A stretch of DNA of 64,000 nucleotides from Pseudomonas sp. (GTDB lineage Bacteria; Pseudomonadota; Gammaproteobacteria; Pseudomonadales; Pseudomonadaceae). This document shows, one piece after another, positions 1 through 9,262 of the stretch. Below the pieces are notes generated by a model that had not been told where the DNA came from, searched no databases, and saw nothing but the letters and a program-made list of their open reading frames with translations. The stretch covers positions 318,456-382,455 of the forward strand of contig NZ_JAGIBG010000001.1 in the NCBI RefSeq assembly GCF_017744435.1. Direction: 5' to 3'. The first letter of the stretch is position 1, and each line of letters begins with the position of its first letter. The position numbers were made by a program, and so were the translations under genes.

Positions 1-747
1 GAAACCGATCATGTCGTTGCCGGCGAAGATCGCCGTCGGCCGCTCGCCCTCGAGCAGCTGTGCGGCGGCGGCATGACCACCCGGGCTGGTGAAGTCGCAA
101 TGCAGCACACGCCCCGCCAGCACTTCGGCCTCGGCTTCGGCCATTGCCCGGCGATAGCCGCTCAGGCGCAACTGGGTAACGCCGGTCTCGGCCGGGCCAC
201 CAATGTAGGCGATGTCGCGATGGCCCAGCTCCAGCAGATGGCGGGTCGCCAGGTAGGCACCGTGCTCGTGGTCGATGCGCACCAGGTCGGCATCGACGCC
301 TTCCAGCTCACGGTCGACGATGACCATCGGCGTGCGCACACCGGCCAGACTCTGCAGCAGGTCGGCATCCTCGCCCACCGACGCCACTACCAGGCCGTCG
401 ATGCGCTTTTCCAGCAGCACGCGCAAATAGCTGCGCTGCTTCTGTGGGTTGTCGTCGGAGTTGCACAGGATCACGCAGTAGCCGTTGCGCTCGCAGGCAT
501 CTTCGATGCCCCGGGCCAGCTCGGCGAAGTACGGGTTGACGCTGTTGGGCACCAGCAGGCCGATGGTGGCCGTGCTGCGCGCCTTGAGCGAGCGCGCCAC
601 GGCGCTGGGCACGTAGTCGAGCTCAAGGATGGCCGCTTCGACCTTGAGCCGTACCTGCTCGCTGACCGGGCGGGTCTTGTTCAGGACATGGGATACCGTG
701 GTGTAGGAAATGCCCGCGAGGGCCGCGACGTCTTTGATGGTTGCCAT
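1..747 (-). CDS. rbsR: LacI-family ribose operon repressor RbsR (3' end outside window)
   Basis: The protein reads from the ATG at 745-747 towards the left edge, where it is cut off after about 249 codons. The first residues form the classic LacI helix-turn-helix (MATIKDVAALAGISYTTVSH), followed by the hinge region around residues 45-60 and a periplasmic-binding-protein-like effector domain (GLLVPNSVNPYF, IDGLVVASVGED). RbsR of this family represses ribose uptake and is released by ribose or ribose phosphate. The gene starts 4 nt after the rbsC stop, so it is cotranscribed with the transporter it presumably controls through the palindrome at 4311-4324. Ribokinase (rbsK) would be expected to the left, outside the window. 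The start codon is the only sensible one for a LacI protein. Confidence 0.93.
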   Translation of the reverse strand, partial: MATIKDVAALAGISYTTVSHVLNKTRPVSEQVRLKVEAAILELDYVPSAVARSLKARSTATIGLLVPNSVNPYFAELARGIEDACERNGYCVILCNSDDNPQKQRSYLRVLLEKRIDGLVVASVGEDADLLQSLAGVRTPMVIVDRELEGVDADLVRIDHEHGAYLATRHLLELGHRDIAYIGGPAETGVTQLRLSGYRRAMAEAEAEVLAGRVLHCDFTSPGGHAAAAQLLEGERPTAIFAGNDMIGF

Positions 748-751
748 GGTG

Positions 752-1747
752 TCAGTTCCGCCGGCCTGCACGCCGGCTGCGATAAGTGTCGAGCACCACG
801 GCGATGACGATGACCGCCCCGGTGATGATGCGTTTGGTGGGTTCCGACGCGCCGATCTGCGCAAGGCCTGCGGCCAGCACGGAAATGATCAGCACGCCAA
901 AGAAAGTACTGATGACCGAGCCACGCCCGCCCATCAGGCTGGTGCCGCCGATCACCACGGCAGCAATCACCTGCAGCTCCAGACCGGACCCGGCATTGGG
1001 GTCGGCGGCTTCCAGGCGCGAGATCTGGAACAGTGCGGCCAGGCCGGCGAGCAGGCCCATCAGGGCGAATACCAGCACCTTGTATGGGCGCGGGTCGATG
1101 CCGGCCAGGCGCACGGCCTCTTCGTTGGTGCCGATGCCGATCAGGTAACGGCCGAACACCGTGCGGGTCAGCACCAGCTGGGCCAACACGATCACCAGCA
1201 ACGCGATGATGAAGGCCGGCGAGATGCCGAAGGCGACCGGGTTGGAGAACCAGGCGTAGGCATCGCCGATATAGGCGGTGCGCGAGTCGGTGAACTGGTA
1301 GGCCAGGCCGCGGGCCATTTCCAGCACGCCGAGCGAGACGATGAACGACGGGATGCGCCAGGCCACGGTGACGCCACCAGTGATACTGCCGGCCAGGGCG
1401 GCGACGGCCATGCCGAGCAAGGCCGCAGGCAGTACGCCCCAGCCCCAGCCGAGGATCGCCACGCTGACCGTGGAGGCCGCCAGCGCCAGCACCGAGCCAA
1501 CCGACAGGTCGATGCCACCGATGATCAACACGAAGGTCATGCCCACGGCCAGCACCATCAGGTCGGGAATCTGGTTGGCCAGGGTGCTGAAGGTGGCATA
1601 CGACCAGAAGTGGCTGCTCAGGAACGAGAACAGCACGATCATCGCCAGCAAGGCGCCGGCCAGGCCCAGGTAGGTGCCCAGGCCGAAGTAGCTACTGTTG
1701 CGGCGCACGGGCGCGCCACTCGGGGTGTCGAGGGGTGTGGTCTTCAT
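752..1747 (-). CDS. rbsC: ribose ABC transporter permease RbsC
   Basis: This 331-residue polytopic membrane protein belongs to the BPD_transp_2 family of sugar ABC permeases. Hydrophobic segments fill residues 30-320, and the family signature region GTNEEAVRLAGIDPRP near residue 205 is the cytoplasmic loop that contacts the ATPase. The length matches RbsC proteins (about 320-330). Its ATG overlaps the rbsA stop by 4 nt (ATGA, 1744-1747), which indicates translational coupling. In the complex it forms the inner-membrane pore through which ribose delivered by RbsB passes, powered by RbsA. The N-terminal tail of about 28 residues before the first membrane helix is longer than in the Escherichia coli protein. 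Confidence 0.93.
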   Translation of the reverse strand: MKTTPLDTPSGAPVRRNSSYFGLGTYLGLAGALLAMIVLFSFLSSHFWSYATFSTLANQIPDLMVLAVGMTFVLIIGGIDLSVGSVLALAASTVSVAILGWGWGVLPAALLGMAVAALAGSITGGVTVAWRIPSFIVSLGVLEMARGLAYQFTDSRTAYIGDAYAWFSNPVAFGISPAFIIALLVIVLAQLVLTRTVFGRYLIGIGTNEEAVRLAGIDPRPYKVLVFALMGLLAGLAALFQISRLEAADPNAGSGLELQVIAAVVIGGTSLMGGRGSVISTFFGVLIISVLAAGLAQIGASEPTKRIITGAVIVIAVVLDTYRSRRAGRRN

Positions 1748-3297
1748 GCATCCATCCTGGGTGCTGCGTCATGCAGCAGGGCATCACGTTTCTGGTAGCC
1801 GGCGAAGGCCGCGGCCAGGAGCTGGTCCTGGCTCCAGCGCTCGCGGTCGAAGGTGTCGATCAGGCGGCCGGCGGAAAGCACGGCGATGCGGTCGCAGATC
1901 AGCATCAGTTCGCGCAGGTCGCTGGACACCACCACCAGGGCCTTGCCCTGGCGCGCCAGCTCGGCCAGCAAGCCATAGATGTCGAACTTGGCGCCGACGT
2001 CGATGCCGCGGGTGAGCTCGTCGAACAGCAGCACCTGGCAGTCGCGCTCCAGCCAGCGGCCGATCACCACCTTCTGCTGGTTGCCACCGGACAGCTCGCC
2101 GACCGCCTGCGCCGGGCTGGCGCTGCGGATGCGCATGGCGCTGATCTGGCGTTCGGCCAGGGCCATTTCCGCCTCGCGGTCGAGCACCCCGGCGCGGGAC
2201 ACGGCGGGCAGGTTGCCCAGGGCGATGTTGGCGCTGATCGATTGGGTCAGCAGCAAGCCTTCGCCCTTGCGGTCCTCGGTAATCAGGGCGATACCGGCTT
2301 TTACCGCCGCCTTGGGCGAATCGATGGTGACCGGTTTGAGCGGCTGGCCGATTTCGATGCTGCCACTGTCGGCACGGTCGGCGCCGTAGATCAGCCGCAG
2401 CAGCTCGGTGCGCCCGGCGCCGATCAGCCCGGAGATACCGAAGATCTCCCCTGCCCTGACCTGCAGCGATACATCGCGCACCTTGTCGCCGCGGCACAGC
2501 TTGTCGACCTTGAGCAGCGGCGCGCCGATGGTGCGGCGGCCCAGGTCGATATGCTCGCCCAGTTCGCGGCCGACCATCAGGTTGACCAGCTCGGCGCTAC
2601 TGTAACGCTGGATCGGCTCGTCGCACACCAGCTGGCCGTCGCGCAGCACGACGATGCGCTGGGCCACGCGCTGCAATTCTTCAAGGCGATGGGAGATGTA
2701 GACGATGGCCACGCCGCGCTGGCGCAACCGCTCGATCTGGGTGAACAGCAGCTCCACTTCGCGGGCGGTGAGCATCGCCGTGGGCTCGTCGAAGATCAGC
2801 ACATGGCAGTCGCCGATCAGGTTGCGGGCGATCTCGACCATCTGCTGATGGCCGATGCCCAGCTCGCCGACCGGGGTGTCCGGGTCGATGGCATCCAGGC
2901 CGACCTGGGCCATGGCGGCCGTGGCCAGCTGGCGCAGGCGCTTGTGGCTGATCCAGCCGAAGCGGCTGGGCAGGTTGTCGAGGAACAGGTTTTCCGCCAC
3001 GGTCAGGGTCGGCAGCAGGTTGAGTTCCTGCATGACCATGCGCACACCGAGCCGCTCGGCCTCGCTGCGGCTGGCCGGCGCGTAGGCCTGGCCGCGGTAG
3101 GTCATGCGCCCGGTGGTGGGTGTTTCCAGGCCGCAGATGAGCTTGGACAGCGTGCTCTTGCCCGCCCCGTTCTCGCCGGTCAGCGCCAGCACTTCGCCGG
3201 CGCGCAGGGCCAGGCTGACCTCGGCCAGTACCGACTGGGCGTAGCGCTTGCCCAGGCCGCTGGCGGCAAGCACCACTTCATTGGCCGATGCTGACAT
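1744..3297 (-). CDS. rbsA: ribose ABC transporter ATP-binding protein RbsA
   Basis: About 517 residues containing two fused ABC ATPase domains, the usual arrangement for RbsA/AraG/MglA. The first domain has Walker A GENGAGKST, signature-like and Walker B (VLIFDEPTAMLT) motifs. The second has the degenerate Walker A GLIGAGRTE typical of this family, the signature LSGGNQQK and Walker B LLFDELTRGIDVG. It hydrolyses ATP on the cytoplasmic side of RbsC. Two ATGs lie 6 nt apart; the inner one (3295-3297) stands 8 nt after AGGAG, whereas the outer one (3303) is only 2 nt from it, so 3297 is preferred. It lies 20 nt downstream of rbsB and overlaps rbsC by 4 nt. Confidence 0.93.
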   Translation of the reverse strand: MSASANEVVLAASGLGKRYAQSVLAEVSLALRAGEVLALTGENGAGKSTLSKLICGLETPTTGRMTYRGQAYAPASRSEAERLGVRMVMQELNLLPTLTVAENLFLDNLPSRFGWISHKRLRQLATAAMAQVGLDAIDPDTPVGELGIGHQQMVEIARNLIGDCHVLIFDEPTAMLTAREVELLFTQIERLRQRGVAIVYISHRLEELQRVAQRIVVLRDGQLVCDEPIQRYSSAELVNLMVGRELGEHIDLGRRTIGAPLLKVDKLCRGDKVRDVSLQVRAGEIFGISGLIGAGRTELLRLIYGADRADSGSIEIGQPLKPVTIDSPKAAVKAGIALITEDRKGEGLLLTQSISANIALGNLPAVSRAGVLDREAEMALAERQISAMRIRSASPAQAVGELSGGNQQKVVIGRWLERDCQVLLFDELTRGIDVGAKFDIYGLLAELARQGKALVVVSSDLRELMLICDRIAVLSAGRLIDTFDRERWSQDQLLAAAFAGYQKRDALLHDAAPRMDA

Positions 3298-3317
3298 GGC
3301 CATCTCTCCTGCTGGGG

Positions 3318-4274
3318 TCAGGGCTTGGTGATGAGTTCGACCGGGGTCTGGATGACGTTGTCGGCGTCCACGTCCGGCTTCTCGCCCTTGAGAACTTTCA
3401 GCGCTGCCTGGATGCCGTACACCGCTTGTTGGCTGGCGGCCTGGTCGAGGGTGGCGAGCACGCGGCCATCCTTGAGCATCGGCTTGATGGCGTTGATGTT
3501 GTCGTAGCCCACCACCTGCACCTGGCCGGTCTTGCCGGCGGCGCGCACGGCCGAGACGGCGCCCAATGCCATGCTGTCGTTACCGGCCAGCAGTGCCTTG
3601 AGGTCGGGGTATTCGTTGAGCATGGAGGCGGCGACGGCATTGCCCTTGTCGATTTCCCAGTTGCCGGACTGCACCGAGACGATCTTCATCTTCGCGGCTT
3701 CCATCGCATCCTTGAAGCCAGCGGTGCGCTGCTGGGCATTGGTGGTGGTCGGCACGCCTTCGATGATGCCGACCTGGTCACCGGACTTGAGCTTCTGATT
3801 GGCCAGATAATCACCGACCAGGCGGGCACCCTTGCGGTTGTCAGGGCCGACGAAGGGCACGCTGATGCCTTTGCTCTTGAGCAATTCAGGGTCCAGGCGG
3901 TTGTCGATGTTGATGACGATGACGCCCTGGTCCATGGCCTTCTTCACTGCCGAGACCAGCGCCTTGGAGTCGGCCGGCGCGATCACCAGGGCCTTGGCAC
4001 CGGAGTTGACCATCTGCTCGACGATACGGATCTGTTCACCGGTATCGGTTTCGTTCTTGATGCCGTTGGCAACCAGGTCGAAATCGCCAGGGTGGGCTTT
4101 CTGGTAGTCCTTGGCGCCGTCTTCCATGGTGCGGAAGAATTCGTTGGCCAGCGACTTCATGACCAGCGCGACCTTGGGTTTTTCCTCTGCGTGGGCAGCG
4201 GACAGCGGCATGGCGAGGGACAGCGAGGACATGACGGCGAGCGCCAGCAGACGACCGGGGAACGGCAGCTTCAT
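3318..4274 (-). CDS. rbsB: periplasmic ribose-binding protein RbsB
   Basis: A 318-residue type I periplasmic binding protein. An N-terminal signal peptide (positive MKLPFPGR, hydrophobic core, likely cleavage after AAHA near residue 29) precedes the mature domain, which opens with KPKVALVMKSLANEFF, the typical ribose/xylose-binding start. Other family features visible are GDQVGIIEG and ALLAGNDSMALG around residues 155 and 230. It captures ribose in the periplasm and delivers it to RbsC. As first gene of the minus-strand operon it lies directly behind the promoter at 4332-4360 and the operator at 4311-4324. It is somewhat longer than E. coli RbsB (296) mostly in the leader. Substrate is inferred from the operon and family, not proven. 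Confidence 0.93.
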   Translation of the reverse strand: MKLPFPGRLLALAVMSSLSLAMPLSAAHAEEKPKVALVMKSLANEFFRTMEDGAKDYQKAHPGDFDLVANGIKNETDTGEQIRIVEQMVNSGAKALVIAPADSKALVSAVKKAMDQGVIVINIDNRLDPELLKSKGISVPFVGPDNRKGARLVGDYLANQKLKSGDQVGIIEGVPTTTNAQQRTAGFKDAMEAAKMKIVSVQSGNWEIDKGNAVAASMLNEYPDLKALLAGNDSMALGAVSAVRAAGKTGQVQVVGYDNINAIKPMLKDGRVLATLDQAASQQAVYGIQAALKVLKGEKPDVDADNVIQTPVELITKP

Positions 4275-4310
4275 GGGAGATGACTCCGAATCTTGTGATT
4301 TTTATCGGAT

Positions 4311-4324
4311 CGCAAACGTTTGCG
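4311..4324. promoter_or_regulatory. probable RbsR operator
   Basis: The 14 bases CGCAAACGTTTGCG form a perfect palindrome with a central CG step, the hallmark of LacI/GalR-family operators. It lies between the rbsB promoter -10 box and the rbsB start codon, where a bound repressor would block transcription. The only LacI-family gene nearby is rbsR in the same operon. Confidence 0.85.
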
Positions 4325-4331
4325 TTGAGTA

Positions 4332-4360
4332 ACTATGGAAACAAGACCTGGTTTTGTCAA
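4332..4360 (-). promoter_or_regulatory. sigma-70 promoter of the rbs operon
   Basis: On the minus strand a perfect -35 box TTGACA (4355-4360) is followed after 17 nt by CATAGT (4332-4337) as -10 box. The start site would fall about 7 nt further, at the edge of the operator palindrome. Assignment is by consensus match only. Confidence 0.7.
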
Positions 4361-4374
4361 ATCCGTTTCGCTGA

Positions 4375-5769
<1,395 letters not shown>

Positions 5770-5783
5770 TAGCGTATGACCTG

Positions 5784-5810
5784 GGGCTGGTGCGCCGCCT
5801 GCACCAGCCC
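5784..5810 (+). terminator. hairpin downstream of ansB
   Basis: A 10-bp perfect stem GGGCTGGTGC / GCACCAGCCC with a 7-nt loop begins 14 nt after the ansB stop codon. There is no strong U tract, so it may act as a weak terminator or mRNA 3' stabiliser. Confidence 0.45.
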
Positions 5811-5840
5811 TTGCCCGCGAAAAATCCAGCACCTATGCAG

Positions 5841-5881
5841 TTGCGAAATACTTTGCCTTGAAATACTGTACGCACATACAG
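5841..5881 (+). promoter_or_regulatory. LexA-regulated promoter of the DUF1654 gene
   Basis: TTGCGA (5841-5846), a 17-nt spacer and TACTGT (5864-5869) form a sigma-70 promoter. Overlapping the -10 box is CTGTACGCACATACAG (5866-5881), which matches the gammaproteobacterial LexA box (CTG, ten mostly AT-type bases, CAG) at all six outer bases plus the TA/TA steps. A LexA dimer here would occlude the -10 element. The next gene starts 20 nt downstream. The same architecture recurs at 32817-32856. Confidence 0.8.
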
Positions 5882-5901
5882 CACAACAAGGAATCGCCTC
5901 C

Positions 5902-6144
5902 GTGGCCAACACCGCCGAAGCAACCGCAAGCAGCTACCAGCAACTGGGCCTGCGCATCCAGAAGATCATCAACAACCCCCTCGCCCAGCGCAGCCGCGCC
6001 GCGCTGATCTTCCGCCTGGAGCACGAGTCGCCCGATGACTGGGCAACCCTGCTCGAGGAAATCGCCGAGAACGACAACGTCACCCTCGCCCACCGCGACG
6101 ACGGCGGCGTGCAGATTTTCTGGACCGTGCCGAAGGAAGACTGA
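5902..6144 (+). CDS. DUF1654 family protein, probably SOS-induced
   Basis: An 80-residue soluble protein that starts at GTG 5902, preceded by AAGGA with a 9-nt spacer. It reads SSYQQLGLRIQKIINNPLAQ near the start and DDWATLLEEIAENDNVTLAHRDDGGVQIFW near the end, the pattern of the DUF1654 family found in pseudomonads and some of their prophages. The function is unknown. Its predicted fold is a helix pair followed by a small beta element. A consensus LexA box lies directly upstream, so it should be derepressed on DNA damage. It is transcribed towards, and ends 3 nt from the stop of, the converging HD-domain gene. Upstream in-frame codons lack any start signal and overlap the LexA promoter. Confidence 0.8.
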   Translation: MANTAEATASSYQQLGLRIQKIINNPLAQRSRAALIFRLEHESPDDWATLLEEIAENDNVTLAHRDDGGVQIFWTVPKED

Positions 6145-6147
6145 GGC

Positions 6148-6573
6148 TCAGGCCAGCGCCTGCAGGTAGGCACTGGCCTCGCGGTAACGGGCCAGCCGCG
6201 CCAGATCGGCCGGGCCAGGCACCGCGATCCGGGAAAGGTCGCTATTGTCGGCCAGGTCGGCCAGCTTGACGGTGCGCGCCAGCGGGTCACTGCCCAGGCG
6301 CACCACAAAGTCCTGATAACTTTCGCCCTTGTTCCGGCTCAAGGCCAGCAAGGCGGCGAGAATTTTCAGGGGGAAGCCCTCACGGGCCAGGTCGGAAAGG
6401 GTCAGCGACGTGTCTTCGATCACGTCGTGCAGCACGGCGACAATGCGCTGCTCCGGTGTGCTGACCCGCATCATCACTCTCAATGGGTGGAGGATATAAG
6501 CCGCTCCACCCTTGTCGTATTGCCCTTCATGTGCCCTGGCGGCCACGGCAATGGCCCGCTCCAGCGTAGACAT
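6148..6573 (-). CDS. small alarmone hydrolase-like HD protein
   Basis: A 141-residue single-domain protein with the complete metal-binding set of the RelA/SpoT hydrolase domain: YILHP (His29), LHDVIEDT (His49-Asp50, Glu53-Asp54) and KLADLADN (Asp105, Asn109). It lacks synthetase, TGS and ACT domains, so it matches the stand-alone small alarmone hydrolases (MESH1-like/SAH), which remove the 3' pyrophosphate of (p)ppGpp and, in some cases, (p)ppApp with Mn2+. The start ATG (6573) follows GGGAGGG at a good distance. It converges on the DUF1654 gene and is monocistronic. Function is inferred from motifs; substrate preference cannot be read from sequence. Confidence 0.82.
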   Translation of the reverse strand: MSTLERAIAVAARAHEGQYDKGGAAYILHPLRVMMRVSTPEQRIVAVLHDVIEDTSLTLSDLAREGFPLKILAALLALSRNKGESYQDFVVRLGSDPLARTVKLADLADNSDLSRIAVPGPADLARLARYREASAYLQALA

Positions 6574-6635
6574 GAGGCCCTCCCCGTTTGGCTAGTCTCA
6601 GGCCAAGCATAGCCGGGGAAGACTACAGATTACAG

Positions 6636-7208
6636 TTAACGCTGCGCACCATGCTGGATGACGATCGAATCGGTACCCAGCTTGGCCATTACCTCGGCCT
6701 TGCGCGCATCCGCCTCGGCCTTGCTCGGGAACGGCCCCATCAGCACCACGGGTTTGCCGTCGCGGTATTCGACCGAGGACGGGATGCCTTTCTCGATCAG
6801 GCGTGCGGTCATGTCGGTCAGTGCCCCCATGTTGGCACCCTGGATCACTTCGACATCCCAACCCTCAGGGGCCGGCTGATCGGCCAGTGCCTCGGCACGG
6901 CGCTGCAGGTCGGCACCGCCGCAGTATTCACGAATGCGCAGGTTGTTGCCGCCGTCATCGACGATGATTTCGTATTGGCCATCGGCACCCTTGATCGCCA
7001 CGTAGCTGCGGTAGGCCTCGTACTGGCCGGCATCGTCCTTGCCGCGCACCTGGCCGCAGATGGTGCCCTTGGTGTCGATCCGCACGTTGCCGAACTTGGC
7101 GGTCTTGGGGTTGTGCAGGTGCTCGGCAACCTGCTTGTGCACACCCTCGACCTCGTTCTCACAGCCCGCCAGGGCCAGCACTGCCAATACCACTGCCAGT
7201 TTGCGCAC
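6636..7208 (-). CDS. lipoprotein with C-terminal SPOR-like domain
   Basis: A 190-residue protein starting at GTG 7208, six nt after GGAGGT. The N terminus is a lipoprotein signal (VRKLAVVLAVLALAGC, lipobox LAGC, Cys16). Residues 20-110 form a domain of unknown function with HNPKTAKFGNVRI and CGQVRGKDDAGQY. The last 75 residues (WDVEVIQGANMGALTDMTARL ... VVLMGPFPSKAEADARKAEV) have the beta-alpha-beta pattern and the GPF.s..eA motif of SPOR peptidoglycan-binding domains. It probably sits in the outer membrane facing the periplasm and touches denuded glycan. An open frame extends upstream into the tRNA region but has no start signal there. Confidence 0.8.
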   Translation of the reverse strand: MRKLAVVLAVLALAGCENEVEGVHKQVAEHLHNPKTAKFGNVRIDTKGTICGQVRGKDDAGQYEAYRSYVAIKGADGQYEIIVDDGGNNLRIREYCGGADLQRRAEALADQPAPEGWDVEVIQGANMGALTDMTARLIEKGIPSSVEYRDGKPVVLMGPFPSKAEADARKAEVMAKLGTDSIVIQHGAQR

Positions 7209-7325
7209 GCGTGTACCTCCAGATTCGAAGGGGCGGATTCTACCATGGCGCCCAGGGCACCGCCCGCGACCAAAGGTTACACGCTGCTTCGAGGGGGGGC
7301 TTTTTCGAGAGGGGCATGGAATGCA

Positions 7326-7355
7326 AAAAGGGCGACCCTTGCGGATCGCCCTTTT
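7326..7355 (-). terminator. terminator of the distal tRNA-Val
   Basis: AAAAGGGCGA and TCGCCCTTTT form a perfect 10-bp stem with a 10-nt loop. Read on the minus strand it ends in a U run and lies 26 nt after the tRNA 3' end. Confidence 0.85.
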
Positions 7356-7381
7356 CGTTGCCCGGAGACCGGGACTTTGTT

Positions 7382-7458
7382 TGGTAGGCACAATTGGACT
7401 CGAACCAACGACCCCCACCATGTCAAGGTGGTGCTCTAACCAACTGAGCTATGTGCCT
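7382..7458 (-). tRNA. tRNA-Val(GAC), copy 1
   Basis: A 77-nt cloverleaf on the minus strand. The acceptor stem AGGCACA pairs with TGTGCCT, the D arm reads GCTCAGTTGGTTAGAGC, the anticodon arm is CCACC-TTGACAT-GGTGG with anticodon GAC, and the T arm holds GGTTCGAGTCC. The CCA end is encoded (7382-7384). Confidence 0.96.
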
Positions 7459-7581
7459 GTCGTGTGGTGCGCATATTAGTGATCGAATGCGTACCTGTAA
7501 AGCGTTTTTTTCAAAAAAATCAAAAACTTTCAGAAACCTGCAGGCGCCGGTGCCCGCCACCGCGAATGCACCCATAATGCA

Positions 7582-7611
7582 AAAAGGGCGACCCTTGCGG
7601 ATCGCCCTTTT
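7582..7611 (-). terminator. terminator of the proximal tRNA-Val
   Basis: Same 10-bp stem AAAAGGGCGA/TCGCCCTTTT as at 7326-7355, placed the same distance after the second tRNA. Because each copy has its own terminator, the two tRNAs may be separate transcripts. Confidence 0.85.
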
Positions 7612-7637
7612 CGATGCCCGGAGACCGGGACTTTGTT

Positions 7638-7714
7638 TGGTAGGCACAATTGGACTCGAACCAACGACCCCCACCATGTCAAGGTGGTGCTCTAACCAAC
7701 TGAGCTATGTGCCT
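7638..7714 (-). tRNA. tRNA-Val(GAC), copy 2
   Basis: Base-for-base identical to the copy at 7382-7458, including the encoded CCA and the GAC anticodon. It is 256 nt upstream of the first copy. Confidence 0.96.
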
Positions 7715-7916
7715 GTCGTGTGGTGCGCATTCTACGCAATCCAAAAACCCTGTCAACACTTTTTTTCGCGCTAACTCACTGAATCTTAAACTGTTTATAG
7801 AGAAGGGCGCGCTGCAGGCCAGTAAAGGATTTTCAACAGACGACTAGCGGGTGTTTATTATTATTGATAGCATCGGTACATTCGTTAAAAATATAAAACA
7901 CAGAGGTTCCTGCAGC

Positions 7917-9200
7917 ATGGCTAACACCCCCTACCCCCAGTCCTACTACGCCGCCTCGGCCAACCCGGTGCCGCCACGTCCGGCGCTGCAGGGTGAGGTG
8001 GAAACCGATATCTGCATCATCGGTGCCGGCTACACCGGCCTGTCCAGCGCGCTGTTCCTGCTGGAAAACGGCTTCAAGGTAAGCATCGTCGAAGCGGCCA
8101 AGGTCGGCTTCGGCGCATCGGGCCGCAACGGTGGCCAGATCGTCAACAGCTACAGCCGCGACATCGACGTCATCGAGCGCACCGTCGGCCCTAAAGAAGC
8201 ACAGCTGCTCGGCAAGATGGCCTTCGAAGGCGGCCGCATCATCCGTGAGCGCGTGGCCAAGTACAACATCCAGTGCGACCTGAAGGACGGCGGCGTGTTC
8301 GCCGCGCTGACCTCCAAGCAGATGGGGCACCTGGAGTCGCAAAAACGCCTGTGGGAACGCTTCGGCCACACCCAACTGGAGCTGATGGACCAGAAGCGCA
8401 TCCGTGAAGTGGTTGCCTGCGACAGCTATGTCGGCGGCATGCTGGACATGAGCGGCGGCCACATCCACCCGCTGAACCTGGCCCTGGGCGAAGCCGCCGC
8501 GGTCGAGTCGCTGGGCGGCATCATCTATGAGCAGACCCCGGCCATCCGCATCGAGCGTGGTGCCAACCCGGTGGTGCACACCCCGCAAGGTAAGATCCGC
8601 GCCAAGTTCATCATCGTTGCCGGCAACGCCTACCTGGGCAACCTGGTACCGGAACTGGCCGCCAAGTCGATGCCATGCGGCACCCAGGTAATCACCACCG
8701 AGCCGCTGGGCGAAGAACTGGCCCACACCCTGCTGCCGCAGGACTACTGTGTGGAAGACTGCAACTACCTGCTCGACTACTACCGCCTGACCAGCGACAA
8801 GCGCCTGATCTTCGGCGGTGGCGTGGTGTACGGTGCGCGCGACCCGGCCAACATCGAAGCGATCATTCGCCCGAAGATGCTCAAGGCCTTCCCGCAGCTG
8901 AAGAACGTCAAGATCGACTACGCCTGGACCGGCAACTTCCTGCTGACCCTGTCGCGTCTGCCACAGGTCGGCCGTATCGGCGACAACATCTACTACTCGC
9001 AGGGTTGCTCGGGCCACGGCGTGACCTACACCCACCTGGCGGGCAAGGTGCTGGCCGAGGCCCTGCGTGGCCAGGCCGAGCGTTTCGACGCCTTCGCCGG
9101 TCTGCCGCACTACCCGTTCCCGGGTGGCCAGATGCTGCGTGTACCGTTCAGCGCCATTGGTGCCTGGTACTACAGCCTGCGTGATCGTCTGGGCTTCTGA
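7917..9200 (+). CDS. puuB: gamma-glutamylputrescine oxidase-like FAD oxidoreductase
   Basis: A 427-residue DAO-family flavoprotein. The N-terminal dinucleotide motif DICIIGAGYTGLSSALFL (residues 32-49) binds the ADP part of FAD, followed by FGASGRNGGQ, which is the diagnostic segment of PuuB/YgaF-type amine oxidases. The C-terminal YSQGCSGHGVTYTHLAGKVLAEAL closes the FAD fold. The family oxidises gamma-glutamylputrescine or related amines to aldehydes with H2O2 release. Start ATG 7917 follows AGAGG by about 10 nt; an earlier in-frame start at 7851 has no ribosome site. No puuA or puuC neighbours are present, so the exact amine is open. About 200 AT-rich nt separate it from the tRNA block. Confidence 0.85.
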   Translation: MANTPYPQSYYAASANPVPPRPALQGEVETDICIIGAGYTGLSSALFLLENGFKVSIVEAAKVGFGASGRNGGQIVNSYSRDIDVIERTVGPKEAQLLGKMAFEGGRIIRERVAKYNIQCDLKDGGVFAALTSKQMGHLESQKRLWERFGHTQLELMDQKRIREVVACDSYVGGMLDMSGGHIHPLNLALGEAAAVESLGGIIYEQTPAIRIERGANPVVHTPQGKIRAKFIIVAGNAYLGNLVPELAAKSMPCGTQVITTEPLGEELAHTLLPQDYCVEDCNYLLDYYRLTSDKRLIFGGGVVYGARDPANIEAIIRPKMLKAFPQLKNVKIDYAWTGNFLLTLSRLPQVGRIGDNIYYSQGCSGHGVTYTHLAGKVLAEALRGQAERFDAFAGLPHYPFPGGQMLRVPFSAIGAWYYSLRDRLGF

Positions 9201-9216
9201 CGATGTAAGCAGGCCT

Positions 9217-9249
9217 GGCCTCTTCGCGGCGGTTCGGCGCGAAGAGGCC
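9217..9249. repeat. GC-rich palindromic hairpin, convergent terminator-like
   Basis: GGCCTCTTCGCG pairs with CGCGAAGAGGCC around a 9-nt loop, midway between two converging genes. The same arm sequence recurs at 23730-23762, 38285-38322 and 63951 and belongs to the P. putida hairpin repeats. Confidence 0.7.
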
Positions 9250-9262
9250 GGTGCAGGCAAAG

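Larger units (their letters stand above)
7320..7730 (-). repeat. tandem duplication of a tRNA-Val transcription unit
   Basis: Two 155-nt blocks, 7320-7474 and 7576-7730, are identical except for one base (CGTTGCCCGG against CGATGCCCGG). Each contains a terminator, a complete tRNA-Val and about 16 nt of 5' flank. The 101 nt between them are unrelated. The near identity points to a recent duplication or ongoing gene conversion. Confidence 0.9.

Noticed and set aside
1735..3294. 519-codon plus-strand frame
   Set aside because: It mirrors rbsA, whose ABC motifs are intact on the other strand.
7320..7730. CRISPR-like repeat array
   Set aside because: Only two units exist and each is a complete tRNA transcription unit.
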